Assembly: GCF_001422445.1 (NCBI RefSeq)
Contig: NZ_LMNA01000001.1
Coordinates: forward strand, 226,932 to 290,931
Reading direction: 5' to 3'
DNA: 64,000 nucleotides
Origin: Pseudorhodoferax sp. Leaf274
GTDB taxonomy: Bacteria > Pseudomonadota > Gammaproteobacteria > Burkholderiales > Burkholderiaceae_C
Positions 1 through 8,887 of this stretch are shown here, piece after piece. The notes under the pieces were generated by a model that saw only the letters and a program-made list of their open reading frames with translations, had not been told where the DNA came from and did no database searches. The translations under genes were made by a program, and so were the position numbers. The first letter of the stretch is position 1. Each line of letters begins with the position of its first letter.

Positions 1-52
1 CGAAGGAGCCGAAAAGCCGCCGTGCAAGGGGCCGAAGCGGCGAATTGGCTGG
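1..52 (-). repeat. Possible degenerate attC of cassette 7
   Basis: Downstream of the last visible cassette gene the sequence ends in gcgaattg, as attC sites 2 and 5 nearly do, but the following core is GGCTGG-like instead of GTTAGC. The rest of the site would lie beyond the left edge. Weak evidence, and it may simply be non-cassette DNA. Confidence 0.25.
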
Positions 53-98
53 GTGGGGCTGCATCAGCACATCTCAAAGCGTATTGCGCAGAGCTTCC

Positions 99-544
99 TT
101 AGACCGACGACCAAAACTTCCACCTTGGCTTGTCCTTCCAATTCGTGTAGCGCAGATCGACAACGTCCGCCATTTTCCTGAAGTTCTCCCAAGTGTCTGC
201 AACCAAGTATTCGGACTGAAGACCAGCGGCAAGTGTCTTTTGGTAGTCCTTGAAATATGCCCGGGGATAATATTTCTGAGCGAAGATTCCCCCCCGGTCT
301 TGAGCATTTCTGACAGAAACTTACCACCGTATTCTTGGAGAATAAAATTTCTGCCACTGGTAACTTCGTTGCGCACTTGTTGCACGGCATCTGACCAGTC
401 AGTGCCTGGCAACCTTCCCCACAGACCATTCTTTATTGCCCAAGCGACAAAGAATCCAATGTGAGTCGCTGCGCTTTCCTCAGGCAAGTCCTCGGGAAAA
501 TTATCAGCCCCCGAATGCCATGATGCGTCGTCCAACTTCGGCAT
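99..544 (-). pseudogene. Cassette 7: DUF7832-like protein, frameshifted
   Basis: The N-terminal ~85 residues read well, with DDASWH, FPEDLPEE and ATHIGFFVAWAI. These match an uncharacterised family that I believe is catalogued as DUF7832 (from memory). After a run of seven C on the plus strand (289-295) the annotated-length frame turns into low-quality sequence ending at 74. One extra base in that run restores a coherent C-terminus that includes YYPRAYFKDY, ADTWENF and LRYTNWKDKPRW and stops at 99-101. I therefore read this as a ~148-residue cassette gene with a single-base deletion, or a homopolymer sequencing error. Function unknown; it sits in integron cassette position 7. Confidence 0.75.
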
Positions 545-548
545 GGCG

Positions 549-606
549 GTATAACGTTTGAGCTCAGCGGACGCCGAAGGTGGTCCGATGGAGCGAGTTG
601 TTAAGC
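549..606 (-). repeat. attC site of cassette 6
   Basis: In cassette orientation the site starts with GCTTAAC (a perfect RYYYAAC core) and ends with GTTATAC. Between them lie complementary arms around cagcggacgccgaag / ggtccgatgg. It is 58 bp long, the same as its neighbours, and separates cassettes 6 and 7. Confidence 0.88.
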
Positions 607-625
607 ATCTTTTGCCGCAACATGC

Positions 626-946
626 TTAGGTGCCTTTCGCGAAAACCGCACAGAACAGGAACAGAATTTGAAGATAGCCGCAAATTGCAGCAACCTTATA
701 CAGAACTCCACGTGAACCGCCTAGTGAAAACATACTGGACGGAGTCACAAGCGGCCAAAGCCTATCAGCGGAGGCGACGCTTCCAGCTAAGTATGCGCAC
801 CAAGCAATGCCAAATAGGATCCACAAAATAACAGCCGCTACGCTCTTTCCCGCCACAAAAACGTACACCGCAATTGCCAGTAGAGGAATCACCACAACCG
901 CCAGAATGCCAATTAAGGCACCTCGGACCACGCTAGAAGAGATCAT
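626..946 (-). CDS. Cassette 6: small membrane protein, unknown
   Basis: A 106-residue protein of unknown function encoded by an integron cassette. It has three probable membrane segments: about residues 8-32 (GALIGILAVVVIPLLAIAVY), 35-58 (VAAVILWILFGIAW) and 84-103 (KVAAICGYLQILFLFC). There is no recognisable catalytic motif. The gene fills the space between its upstream core and the attC at 549-606, as expected for a one-gene cassette, and would be transcribed leftward from an integron promoter near attI or from its own weak promoter. Small membrane proteins are common among chromosomal integron cassettes, so the prediction rests on context and hydrophobicity only. Confidence 0.75.
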   Translation of the reverse strand: MISSSVVRGALIGILAVVVIPLLAIAVYVFVAGKSVAAVILWILFGIAWCAYLAGSVASADRLWPLVTPSSMFSLGGSRGVLYKVAAICGYLQILFLFCAVFAKGT

Positions 947-956
947 GGCGCTTGAT

Positions 957-1013
957 GCTTAACGATTTAGCTCAGCGGGCGGCGAAGCCGTCCGCTGCAG
1001 CGAATTGTTAGCA
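957..1013 (-). repeat. attC site of cassette 5
   Basis: The site is 57 bp, with a GTTAAGC core at the low-coordinate end (matching GTTRRRY) and TGCTAAC at the other. The arms cagcgggcggcgaag / ccgtccgctg form the imperfect stem. It shares this arm type with the attC at 2076-2132, giving two attC subtypes in the array. Confidence 0.88.
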
Positions 1014-1026
1014 GGTAGACTGCGCT

Positions 1027-1440
1027 TCATTTAGTGTTAGCTCCAGCTTGCTCTTTAGCCTTCATGCGCCCAAATGCTTCAGTGATTTTCTGCGCATGGG
1101 CGCGCGGTAGTTCCACGCACTCGGGCTGAGCATCATTGAGTAACGCGACAGCATCTGCGGCGGAGCGGTTTCCTATATCTTTCCCGATAATTTCGAGTTC
1201 GGAAGATACGAATTCCGAATTCGTGAGCGCCAACGCCATTCCACGGTAAGTCATGCCCTGAGACAGGAATGGCATGGAATCTCTTCCTTTCTTATTTTGC
1301 TCACCTCGGATATCTGAGATGGCAAGATAGAGAACGGAGCAGCGAAGCAGCTTGGCCGCGATCTCTGGCTCTGGAACAAGCTGAGCTTGTGCAGTCGCAA
1401 TCCATCCCAACAAGATAAGTATGATGATAACCCGCTTCAT
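1027..1440 (-). CDS. Cassette 5: secreted or periplasmic hypothetical protein
   Basis: A 137-residue protein starting MKRVIIILILLGWIATAQA, a clear signal peptide with probable cleavage after AQA near residue 20. The mature part is mostly helical and has two cysteines (C34 and C117), possibly a disulfide pair. I do not recognise the family. The gene lies between attC sites at 957 and 1450 and is the cargo of one cassette. Export to the periplasm is inferred from the signal sequence; the role is unknown. Confidence 0.78.
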   Translation of the reverse strand: MKRVIIILILLGWIATAQAQLVPEPEIAAKLLRCSVLYLAISDIRGEQNKKGRDSMPFLSQGMTYRGMALALTNSEFVSSELEIIGKDIGNRSAADAVALLNDAQPECVELPRAHAQKITEAFGRMKAKEQAGANTK

Positions 1441-1449
1441 TGGGTGTCC

Positions 1450-1507
1450 TGCTAACGCCGAATTTCAGCGGACGCCGAAGGCGGTCCGATGGAAAGACCT
1501 GTTAACC
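1450..1507 (-). repeat. attC site of cassette 4
   Basis: A 58-bp site with GTTAACC and GTTAGCA-like cores facing outward and the arms ttcagcggacgccgaag / gcggtccgatgg. It is almost identical to the attC at 1745-1802, which suggests a common source for the two cassettes or recent homogenisation. Confidence 0.88.
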
Positions 1508-1741
1508 ATTGAAGAATGGACCGAGGTCCGCCCGAGCGTGCTGGACAGCGTACTCGACCACTGCCAGTGGAACGGCCTCAACGTGTTGAAGAAATGACCA
1601 CTCCTTCCTCCCATCAAACCGAACAATCTCGAAGACCAGCTTTTCATCGTTGCCGTCAACAAGGTAGCACTCCCACTGCATCGCGTCCCGACCTGCATCC
1701 GTCGCAATCACCACTCTGTACTCGCGTCCTTCGATGAGCAT
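1502..1741 (-). CDS. Cassette 4: small hypothetical protein
   Basis: A 79-residue cytosolic-looking protein with alternating strand-like segments (EYRVVIATDA, WECYLVDGNDEKLVFEIVRF) followed by an amphipathic helix (VPLAVVEYAVQHA). It has no signal peptide or membrane segment and I recognise no family. The stop codon lies inside the edge of the attC, a typical compact cassette arrangement. Function unknown. Confidence 0.7.
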   Translation of the reverse strand: MLIEGREYRVVIATDAGRDAMQWECYLVDGNDEKLVFEIVRFDGRKEWSFLQHVEAVPLAVVEYAVQHARADLGPFFNG

Positions 1742-1744
1742 GAT

Positions 1745-1802
1745 GGTTAACGTCTGATTTCAGCGGACGCCGAAGGCGGTCCGATGGAAAGAAAGGTTAA
1801 GG
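1745..1802 (-). repeat. attC site of cassette 3
   Basis: A 58-bp site with GTTAACC at the recombination end and the arms ttcagcggacgccgaag / gcggtccgatgg. It differs from the attC at 1450 mainly in the loop-proximal and spacer bases. Confidence 0.88.
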
Positions 1803-2069
1803 CTCTGCCACCCAATAGATTGCAACTGACACGACAAGCACAGCATAGAAAATTATCCCTACGAACAACAACCCATTAGAAGTCACCACGACGCGGCCTT
1901 CTCGTCGAAACCACAACGAACCAGCGCCACTGTAAATACGCCCCTCGTTGCTAATTATCTTTTCTCCGCGCCACCGGCCGAAACTGGCGACTGCGACGAC
2001 GACCTTGCCCGTCCCCACAACCAGCAATTCAAGAAGGCCTGCGAGTAGCCAGCCGATGCTCTCTTCCAC
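1797..2069 (-). CDS. Cassette 3: two-helix membrane protein, unknown
   Basis: A 90-residue protein from a GTG start. It has a hydrophobic N-terminal segment (about 5-30, WLLAGLLELLVVGTGKVVVAV), a central polar strand-rich part (RIYSGAGSLWFRREGRVVV) and a C-terminal membrane helix (about 66-87, LLFVGIIFYAVLVVSVAIYW). No family recognised. It is the single cargo of its cassette, and its stop overlaps the attC at 1745-1802. Confidence 0.7.
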   Translation of the reverse strand: MEESIGWLLAGLLELLVVGTGKVVVAVASFGRWRGEKIISNEGRIYSGAGSLWFRREGRVVVTSNGLLFVGIIFYAVLVVSVAIYWVAEP

Positions 2070-2075
2070 GCCAAG

Positions 2076-2132
2076 CCTTAACGTCGAAGCTCAGCGGGCG
2101 GCGAAGCCGTCCGCTGGAGCGAAATGTTATGC
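2076..2132 (-). repeat. attC site of cassette 2
   Basis: A 57-bp site with core GTTAAGG at the recombination end and GCATAAC at the other, and the arms ctcagcgggcggcgaag / ccgtccgctgg. Same arm subtype as the attC at 957-1013. Confidence 0.88.
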
Positions 2133-2160
2133 GGCGCCCAACTCACCGCGTGCATTCTCA

Positions 2161-2445
2161 TCACTCAAGGTCTCCCAAAACGGTAGGCGCCTGCGCCTTG
2201 ATCAAGCGCCCCCTGAATCGGACATGCCAATCGGGATCGAACTCACGACAAGCGTGAATTTGCAAACCGCCCTCAACCTCTTCGATAGTCAGTGGAAGCA
2301 GGTCAACAGTGGGTCTCGCAACTAGCTCGACCGAATGCCCTGGCGAAAGAACTACCTCCTCCGGGATCATCTCAAGGTAAAGACTCATCTGGCGCGATGT
2401 GTCGTTCGTGAAGACGCCGACAACAGGATATTCCGCGGGACTCAT
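2161..2445 (-). CDS. Cassette 2: small hypothetical protein
   Basis: A soluble protein of 94 residues from the ATG at 2445. A longer reading would start at a TTG inside the neighbouring attC and is less likely. It is rich in beta-strand patterns (VVGVFTND, MSLYLEMIPEEVVL, SVELVARPTVDLLPL) and acidic, with no signal peptide and no family I recognise. It is the single gene of a cassette between the attC sites at 2076 and 2455. Confidence 0.68.
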   Translation of the reverse strand: MSPAEYPVVGVFTNDTSRQMSLYLEMIPEEVVLSPGHSVELVARPTVDLLPLTIEEVEGGLQIHACREFDPDWHVRFRGRLIKAQAPTVLGDLE

Positions 2446-2454
2446 GCAGTAGCC

Positions 2455-2511
2455 GTATAACGCCAAGGTGAACGGACGCCGCAGGCGGTCCGCTCGACTG
2501 ACCTGTTAAGC
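2455..2511 (-). repeat. attC site of cassette 1
   Basis: A 57-bp site with GTTATAC and GCTTAAC cores and the arms cggacgccgcag / gcggtccgctcg. It ends the attI-proximal cassette. Confidence 0.85.
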
Positions 2512-2512
2512 A

Positions 2513-2779
2513 TCATGCGCCGTCTGCCAGCATGCGCATTGCACTAAAAGCAATGTACTCATCGGAAAATGTTGGGCCATATGAATCCGCTCCAGCCAGC
2601 CAGATATCCAACTCATCGTCAAACTTCCGAATTGCCGTGCAAAGCTGATCAATTTCGGCTTCTTGAGCCTGTTGACGAGCCAGCCTGCGTCCATCGAAAT
2701 CGGCGATCCCGAATCGCTCCGCTAGCGGCACCAGCGAATGAAGAGTCGCCGGAATGTTCGAGAGGTCCAGAGGCTTCAT
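2513..2779 (-). CDS. Cassette 1: small hypothetical protein
   Basis: An 88-residue, mainly helical and acidic soluble protein (segments LVPLAERFG, RLARQQAQEAEIDQLCTAIRKFDDELDIWL, DEYIAFSAMRML). No recognised family. Its ATG lies only 8 bases inside the attI/cassette junction and there is no obvious Shine-Dalgarno sequence, so translation may depend on the leader. As the first cassette it is probably the most strongly expressed cargo of the array. Confidence 0.72.
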   Translation of the reverse strand: MKPLDLSNIPATLHSLVPLAERFGIADFDGRRLARQQAQEAEIDQLCTAIRKFDDELDIWLAGADSYGPTFSDEYIAFSAMRMLADGA

Positions 2780-2786
2780 TTGTGAT

Positions 2787-2827
2787 GCTTAACTTGTTGT
2801 ATCACGCACAAAAACGCGAGGTATCAC
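2787..2827 (-). other. attI recombination core and direct repeats
   Basis: GTTAAGC (minus strand, 2793 to 2787) is the junction between cassette 1 and the integrase side and fits the GTTRRRY core. Two direct copies of gtatcac lie at 2799-2805 and 2821-2827, 22 bp apart. They could be accessory integrase-binding repeats like those of attI1. The core assignment is good; the role of the repeats is inference. Confidence 0.65.
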
Positions 2828-2883
2828 AACTCTTGCCGTGCGATCCGGTCGCGGGATGCATTGATTTTCATCACTTTTCACCC

Positions 2884-2912
2884 AGTTTACTGGATCTTCA
2901 TCCAGTGATAAA
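2884..2912. promoter_or_regulatory. LexA-like palindrome in the attI-intI interval
   Basis: ACTGGATcttcATCCAGT (2889-2906) is a perfect 7-bp inverted repeat that contains CTG-N10-CAG, the spacing of the enterobacterial/betaproteobacterial LexA box (CTGT-N8-ACAG). On the minus strand it fills the 17-bp spacer between a TTTATC-like -35 (2912 to 2907) and a TAAACT-like -10 (2889 to 2884), which would drive the cassettes. On the plus strand it lies 78 bases before the intI start. The outer base pair is G/C rather than T/A, so LexA binding is a prediction. Confidence 0.5.
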
Positions 2913-2983
2913 TTGGCCGCCAAACCTCGCGGCTGTTACAAACTTGCTTGACGGTCGCTGGATGTTGACACGAGGAGCCGCGC

Positions 2984-4030
2984 ATGTCGCCTTCTGCCAT
3001 TGCATTCCGTCAGCGTGATATGCATACAAACAACGCTGCCGCTTTGCCGCCGCTGCATGCACCACGGCTGCTCCACCGCCTTCGCGAACGCATCCGCCTC
3101 ATGCACTACAGCTTGCAGACCGAGCGGGCCTATGTCCATTGGTGCCGCGCATTCATCCGGTTCCATGGCTTGCGGCACCCGTCCGACATGGGCAAGGAAG
3201 AGGTCGAGGCATTCCTCACGCATCTGGCTGCCGAGCGGGATGTGGCGCCCTCCACGCACCGGCAGGCGCTCTCGGCCTTGCTGTTCCTTTACGGCAAGGT
3301 GCTGCAGGTGCAACTGCCATGGATGGCAGAGATCGGCCGGCCGGTGCCCAAGCGGCGGCTGCCAGTGGTGCTTTCGGCAGACGAGGTGTCGGCAGTGCTG
3401 GGCCGCATGACCGGCGAGCACGCGCTGATGGCGAGGCTGCTGTACGGCACCGGCCTGCGCATCCACGACGGCCTGCGCCTGCGCGTGAAGGATCTCGATT
3501 TTTCGCAGCGCGCGGTGTTCGTGCGCGAAGGCAAGGGCGGCAAGGACCGCATCGTCATGCTGCCCGACAGCCTGGTGGCCGACCTGCGCGCGCAGTTGGC
3601 CCGCAGCCGCCTGGTCTGGAGCGCCGACGTGGCGGCCGGCCAGGCCGGTGTCGAACTACCCCATGCGCTGGAGCGCAAGTACCCGCGTGCCGGCAGCAGT
3701 TGGACGTGGTTCTGGGTGTTTCCACAAGACAAGCTGTCGACCGACCCGCGCAGCGGCGCCATCCGGCGCCACCATCTCTACGCAGAGACCTTCCAGCGCG
3801 CCTTCAAGCGCGCCGTGCAGCAAGCCGCCATCGCCAAACCGGCCACGCCGCACACGTTGCGCCACTGCTTTGCCACCCACCTGCTGCAGGCCGGCAGCGA
3901 CATCCGCACCGTGCAGGAGCTGCTGGGCCACGCCGACGTGGCCACCACGATGGTCTACACGCACGTGATGCGCATGGGCGGCATGGCGGTGCGCAGCCCG
4001 CTCGACCGGCTGGCCGCGGCTCACGCCTGA
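2984..4030 (+). CDS. intI: Integron integrase IntI (IntI1-like)
   Basis: A site-specific tyrosine recombinase of 348 residues that inserts and excises cassettes at attI and attC. The full catalytic set is visible: R159 (GTGLRI), K184 (EGKGGKDR), H290 and R293 (HTLRHCF), H316 (LLGHAD) and Y325 (MVYTHV). The integron-specific insertion is present around residues 230-248 ([20 protein letters not shown]), which separates IntI from XerCD. The sequence follows IntI1 closely, each catalytic residue sitting 13 positions later. The start at 2984 has AGGAG six bases upstream. An ATG at 3020 would align with the IntI1 start but has no ribosome site. The 3' end overlaps the convergent LysR gene by 10 bp. 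Confidence 0.96.
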   Translation: MSPSAIAFRQRDMHTNNAAALPPLHAPRLLHRLRERIRLMHYSLQTERAYVHWCRAFIRFHGLRHPSDMGKEEVEAFLTHLAAERDVAPSTHRQALSALLFLYGKVLQVQLPWMAEIGRPVPKRRLPVVLSADEVSAVLGRMTGEHALMARLLYGTGLRIHDGLRLRVKDLDFSQRAVFVREGKGGKDRIVMLPDSLVADLRAQLARSRLVWSADVAAGQAGVELPHALERKYPRAGSSWTWFWVFPQDKLSTDPRSGAIRRHHLYAETFQRAFKRAVQQAAIAKPATPHTLRHCFATHLLQAGSDIRTVQELLGHADVATTMVYTHVMRMGGMAVRSPLDRLAAAHA

Positions 4031-4989
4031 CTGCCCCCGCCGTCCGCGCCCGGGCCCTCCTGCGCCCCCGTCAACCCCGGCACCGCCTTGCGCATTGCCG
4101 CCACGAAGCGCAGCAGCCGCGACGGGTAGTAGCGCGCCTGCGGATAGACGATGTACACGGGCAACGGCGCGGCCTCCCACTGCGGCGCCAGGTGCAGCAG
4201 CCGGCCCTGGGCGATGTCCTCCTCCAGCAGCCAGGCCGAGCCGGCGCACACGCCCAGGCCTTGCAGTGCGGCGCTGCGCAGCGCGTAGAGGCTGTCGGTG
4301 CTCACGCGCGGCTGCAGCGCGATGCGTGCCAGCCGGCCGCTGCCGCGGTGGCGCAGCGCGATCTCGTGGCGGTAGAAGGTCTGCAGCGCCAGCCAGGGCA
4401 GTGTGGCCAGGTCCTGTGCGTCCTGCGGTGGCGCTGTGCCGTCCAGCAGCTGCGGCGCGCCGACCACGATGCGCGGCACCTCCGACAGGCGCACGGCCAC
4501 CACCGAGGGGTCGGCCGGCTCGCCGACCTGCACGGCGCAGTCGATGCCGGCGGCGATGAAGTCGCGCACGTCGTCGCGCAGCAGCCATTCCACCGACACG
4601 CGCGGATGCGCGCGCAGGAAACCGGCCAGCGGGGCGACGAAGCGCTCCTGGCCGAACGCATGCGGCATGGCCACGCGCAACGTGCCCTCTGGCTCCTGCT
4701 GCGCGCCGCGCAGGTCGGCCTCGAACGCGGCCCAGTTGGCGAGCAGCTCCTTGGCGCGGGCGAAGCAGCGCTCGCCATCCACCGTGAGCCGCATCGCATG
4801 CGTGGAGCGCTGCAGCAGCCGCACGCCCAGCGAGCGTTCGAGCAGTTGCAGCCGCCGGCTCACCGTGGGCTGGGTGGCCTGGAGCTGCGCCGCCGCGGCC
4901 GACAGGCTGCCCGCCTCGACGATGCGCACGAAGGTCTCCATGAGCAGCAGCCGGTCGCCCGCCGCGGGGGGTGTGGTCGCGTCATTCAT
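4021..4989 (-). CDS. LysR-family transcriptional regulator
   Basis: A 322-residue DNA-binding regulator. The winged helix-turn-helix is near residues 15-75 ([33 protein letters not shown]), followed by the LysR effector-binding domain ([31 protein letters not shown]). I place the start at MNDATT because the upstream extension is unlike the family. It is divergent from the MFS exporter at 5085, with 95 bp between the starts, so it probably controls that gene and itself. A TATACG-like -10 on the minus strand lies near 4998-5004. Its 3' end overlaps intI. Confidence 0.92.
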   Translation of the reverse strand: MNDATTPPAAGDRLLLMETFVRIVEAGSLSAAAAQLQATQPTVSRRLQLLERSLGVRLLQRSTHAMRLTVDGERCFARAKELLANWAAFEADLRGAQQEPEGTLRVAMPHAFGQERFVAPLAGFLRAHPRVSVEWLLRDDVRDFIAAGIDCAVQVGEPADPSVVAVRLSEVPRIVVGAPQLLDGTAPPQDAQDLATLPWLALQTFYRHEIALRHRGSGRLARIALQPRVSTDSLYALRSAALQGLGVCAGSAWLLEEDIAQGRLLHLAPQWEAAPLPVYIVYPQARYYPSRLLRFVAAMRKAVPGLTGAQEGPGADGGGSQA

Positions 4990-5084
4990 GCGCCAAGCGT
5001 ATAGCAATTGTGCAGGTGGCGGCCCTTCCAAGAGTGGGACGACGCCACGACACTCTCCGGCATCGAGTCTGGAAAGAATGCATC

Positions 5085-6284
<1,200 letters not shown>

Positions 6285-6288
6285 GCCG

Positions 6289-7980
6289 CTACGCACCGGC
6301 CGCGTGGCGCCCCGCGATGTAGCCGAAGGTCATCGCCGGGCCCAGGTTGATGCCGCCGGAGGGGTAGCAGCCGCCCAGCACGCTGGCCATGTCGGTGCCC
6401 ACCGCATACAGGCCGCCGATGGGCGCGCCACCGACCCCCAGCACGCGCGCCTGCGCGTCGGTGCGCAGGCCGGCGAAGGTGCCGAAGCTGCCCGGCAACA
6501 CCTTCACGGCGTAGAACGGGCCTTGCGCAATGGGCGCCACGCAAGGGTTGGGGCCGGTGTGCAGCGCATCGCCCATCTTGCGGTTGTAGGGCGTGGAGCC
6601 GCGGCCGAACTCGGGGTCTTCGCCAAGGCGCGCATGCCGGTTGAAGTTCTGCACCGTCTCGGCCAGCGCGGCCGGCGCGATGCCGCAGGCCCGGGCCAGC
6701 GCCTCGATGGTGGCGCCGCGCTGCAGGTAGCCGCTGCGCACGGCCGGGCCCACGGGCAGCGGAAAGGGCCGCGCATGGCCCAGCCCATACAGGCGCTGGA
6801 AGCGGTGGTCGCAGACGAGCCAGGAGCACACCTCTTCGCCCGCAGGCGCCTGCGCCACCATGGCCGCGGTGTAGTCGTGGTAGCCACCGGCCTCGTTGAC
6901 GAAGCGCCGGCCGTTGGACAGCACGCCGATCACCCCCGGCTTGCCGCGGTCGATGATGTGCGGAAAGTGGCCGACCGAACCGTCCGCATGCGGCACGCGC
7001 GAGACCGGCGCCCAGGCCACGGGCGATGCCAGGCCGGTGGCCAGCATGCCGCCGGCCGCCTCGCCCAGGCGGATGCCGTCGCCCGAACAGCTCTCTGGCG
7101 GCAGCGCCAGGTGCTCGTGGCCCGTGGGCGTGCGCGGAAACAGCGCCTGCCGGCGTGCGATGTCGTTCGGAAAGCCGCCGGCCGCCAGCACCACGCCGCG
7201 GCTGGCGCGGATCTCGGTCTCGCCACCGGCCGTGGCGACGACGGCGCCGCGCACCACGCCCCCTTCCACCAGCAGCCGCTGCGCCGGGGCCGAGGCGATC
7301 AGCTGCACGTTCAGGTCCTGCGCCGACTTGGCCAGCCGGCCGACCAGCGCCACGCCGTTGACGAGGTGCATGGCGCGGCCGTGCAGCGCCAGGTCGCGCA
7401 GGTGCCGCACGAAGCGGCCCGCCACGTGCAGGAAGGACTTGGCCGAGCGTGTCATGCCGAGGAAAGCGCCCAGGTCGGCGCCGGCCATGATGGGCATGCC
7501 CAGGAAAGAGGTCTCGCGCATGGTCGGGCGCAGCTGCTTGTTCAGCGCGCCGATCTCGCGTGCGTCGTAAGGCGCGGCGATGAGCTGGTGGCCGCCCGTA
7601 GCCGCGCCGGGCACCTGGCCGTGGATGTCGGGGATGCCGTTGCCGTCCACGAACTGCAGGGCCGTGTGCTGCTCGAAGAACGTCACCATGGCCGGCGCGT
7701 TGTCGAGGAACGCATCCACGCGCGCGGCGTCGTAGTGCGGGCCGAGTTCGTTCTGGAGGTAGGTGCGCGGCTGCTGCGGGTCTTCGTGGATGCCAGCGCG
7801 CTTCGCCAATGGATTGCCCGGCGCCCACATCCAGCCGCCCGACCAGGCCGTGGCGCCGCCGAACACCGGGGCCTTCTCGACCACCACGACCTTCAGGCCG
7901 TGCCAAGCCGCGGTGACGGCAGCAGACAACCCGGAAGCCCCTGAGCCGACGACCAGCAGGTCGCAGTCGATGCGCTTCAT
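6289..7980 (-). CDS. FAD-dependent dehydrogenase (KstD / fumarate reductase fold)
   Basis: A 563-residue flavoprotein. The N-terminal Rossmann motif VVGSGASGLSAA (residues 10-21) and the ribose-binding glutamate in VVVEKAP bind FAD. The C-terminus has the second FAD contact (GLYAVGTDMAS, GGINLGPAMTFGYIAGR), as in 3-ketosteroid delta-dehydrogenases and flavocytochrome c fumarate reductases. There is no signal peptide or heme motif, so it is probably a cytosolic dehydrogenase acting on a ring ketone or enoyl substrate. Its ATG overlaps the stop of the isomerase-like gene by 4 bp, so the two are translationally coupled. The substrate is unknown. Confidence 0.88.
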   Translation of the reverse strand: MKRIDCDLLVVGSGASGLSAAVTAAWHGLKVVVVEKAPVFGGATAWSGGWMWAPGNPLAKRAGIHEDPQQPRTYLQNELGPHYDAARVDAFLDNAPAMVTFFEQHTALQFVDGNGIPDIHGQVPGAATGGHQLIAAPYDAREIGALNKQLRPTMRETSFLGMPIMAGADLGAFLGMTRSAKSFLHVAGRFVRHLRDLALHGRAMHLVNGVALVGRLAKSAQDLNVQLIASAPAQRLLVEGGVVRGAVVATAGGETEIRASRGVVLAAGGFPNDIARRQALFPRTPTGHEHLALPPESCSGDGIRLGEAAGGMLATGLASPVAWAPVSRVPHADGSVGHFPHIIDRGKPGVIGVLSNGRRFVNEAGGYHDYTAAMVAQAPAGEEVCSWLVCDHRFQRLYGLGHARPFPLPVGPAVRSGYLQRGATIEALARACGIAPAALAETVQNFNRHARLGEDPEFGRGSTPYNRKMGDALHTGPNPCVAPIAQGPFYAVKVLPGSFGTFAGLRTDAQARVLGVGGAPIGGLYAVGTDMASVLGGCYPSGGINLGPAMTFGYIAGRHAAGA

Positions 7981-8792
7981 TCGCCCACCTGCGCCAGCAC
8001 GCGCCGCGTGGCGGCCAGCGCCCGGCGCGCGCGCTCCGTGGCGTCCACGGTGCGCGCCAGCGCCTGCGTCGGCACCTCGATGCTGAGCGGGATGCCGGCC
8101 GGCACGGCGCGCAGCAGCGCCACGAGGTCCAGCGCGCCCTCGCCCGGGAACAGCCGCTCGGCCCGCGCCTGGGCCAGGATCGCATCCATGCTCGGCGGAA
8201 TGGCGGCCGGCACGTCGCAGAACTGCAGGTAGCGCAGCTGTGTGTGCGGCACGCGCGCGATGTCCTCCAGCCGGCTCCGCGAGCGGCTGAAGTGGAAGGG
8301 GTCGATCAGCACGCCCGCGTTGGCGCAGCCACTGCGCGCCACGATGCGCGCGGCGGCGGCCAGGTCCTTCGCATCCGTCCAGGGCATGAACTCCAGCACG
8401 GCGCCCAGGCCGTAGCTGTCGGCCAGCTCGCAGAACGCGGCGAAGGCGGCGATCTGGCGCGCGTCGTCGGGGTCGTTGCCGGCCACCAGCAACTCGCTCG
8501 CGCCCAGCCGCGCCGCGGTGGCGATGGCCGCCTCATAGTCGGCCGCGCGCTTGCCGGGCTGGATGCGGAAGATCTCGGCGTCGAGCACCTTCACGCCGGT
8601 GTCGGCCAGGGCGGCCTCGACCTCGCGCAGGAGCGGCGTGTCGCCCACGATGTCGTACTGTGGCTCGGTGGCGGTCGCAGGGATCAGGCGCATGCCGATG
8701 TGGCTGTAGCCGGCGTCTGCAGCGCAGCGCACCATGGCGGGCGGGGCCAGCTCCAGCACCGTGAGGGCGGCCAGCGAAATCGGGCGGTTCAT
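7977..8792 (-). CDS. Sugar phosphate isomerase/epimerase-like TIM barrel
   Basis: A 271-residue protein of the xylose-isomerase-like / AP-endonuclease-2 fold. Metal-site segments are visible: LDAEIFRI, GAVLEFMPW, NAGVLIDPFHFSRS, LRYLQFCDVP and LSIEVPTQ. Relatives isomerise sugars or hydroxypyruvate, or act on dehydroshikimate. The start at MNRPIS is preferred over a longer reading that would run into the divergent promoter. It is first in a two-gene leftward operon with the FAD dehydrogenase and divergent from the LysR at 8883, its likely regulator. The reaction cannot be assigned. Confidence 0.85.
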   Translation of the reverse strand: MNRPISLAALTVLELAPPAMVRCAADAGYSHIGMRLIPATATEPQYDIVGDTPLLREVEAALADTGVKVLDAEIFRIQPGKRAADYEAAIATAARLGASELLVAGNDPDDARQIAAFAAFCELADSYGLGAVLEFMPWTDAKDLAAAARIVARSGCANAGVLIDPFHFSRSRSRLEDIARVPHTQLRYLQFCDVPAAIPPSMDAILAQARAERLFPGEGALDLVALLRAVPAGIPLSIEVPTQALARTVDATERARRALAATRRVLAQVGE

Positions 8793-8872
8793 GCGTGTGG
8801 TGTCTCCGGTGGGAATGCGGCACTCTACTGACGACACTTCGCGCGAACAAGCAGCCACATGTGGTTCTATGA

Positions 8873-8887
8873 TTCACGAACCGTGAA
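8873..8887. promoter_or_regulatory. Palindrome at the LysR start (possible LTTR operator)
   Basis: TTCAC-GAACC-GTGAA is a perfect 5-bp inverted repeat of the T-N(11-13)-A type bound by LysR proteins. It straddles the GTG start of the LysR gene and lies 81 bp upstream of the divergent isomerase gene. Binding there would block its own translation start region; this is inference. Confidence 0.45.

Larger units (their letters stand above)
1..4030. mobile_element. Chromosomal integron (attI-proximal part)
   Basis: The unit comprises an intact integron integrase gene on the plus strand, an attI-like interval, and seven leftward cassettes separated by six attC sites of 57-58 bp. This is the usual head-to-head layout of intI and cassettes. 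The cassette DNA is clearly AT-richer than the rest of the window. The intI stop overlaps the last 10 bases of the neighbouring convergent LysR gene, and I see no transposon ends or insertion sequence around it. That suggests a sedentary chromosomal integron rather than a Tn402-type mobile one. The array continues beyond the left edge, so its total size is unknown. Confidence 0.9.

Noticed and set aside
45-464. Plus-strand open frame opposite cassette 7
   Set aside because: Cassette genes in this array all point left toward their attC; the frame has no family features.
1-4030. Clinical class 1 integron
   Set aside because: No qacE-delta/sul1, no Tn402 ends and no recognisable resistance genes. 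IntI resembles but is not IntI1, and cassette products are unknown.
3020-4030. Alternative intI start at 3020
   Set aside because: It would align with the IntI1 start but lacks a ribosome-binding site, while 2984 has AGGAG at good spacing.
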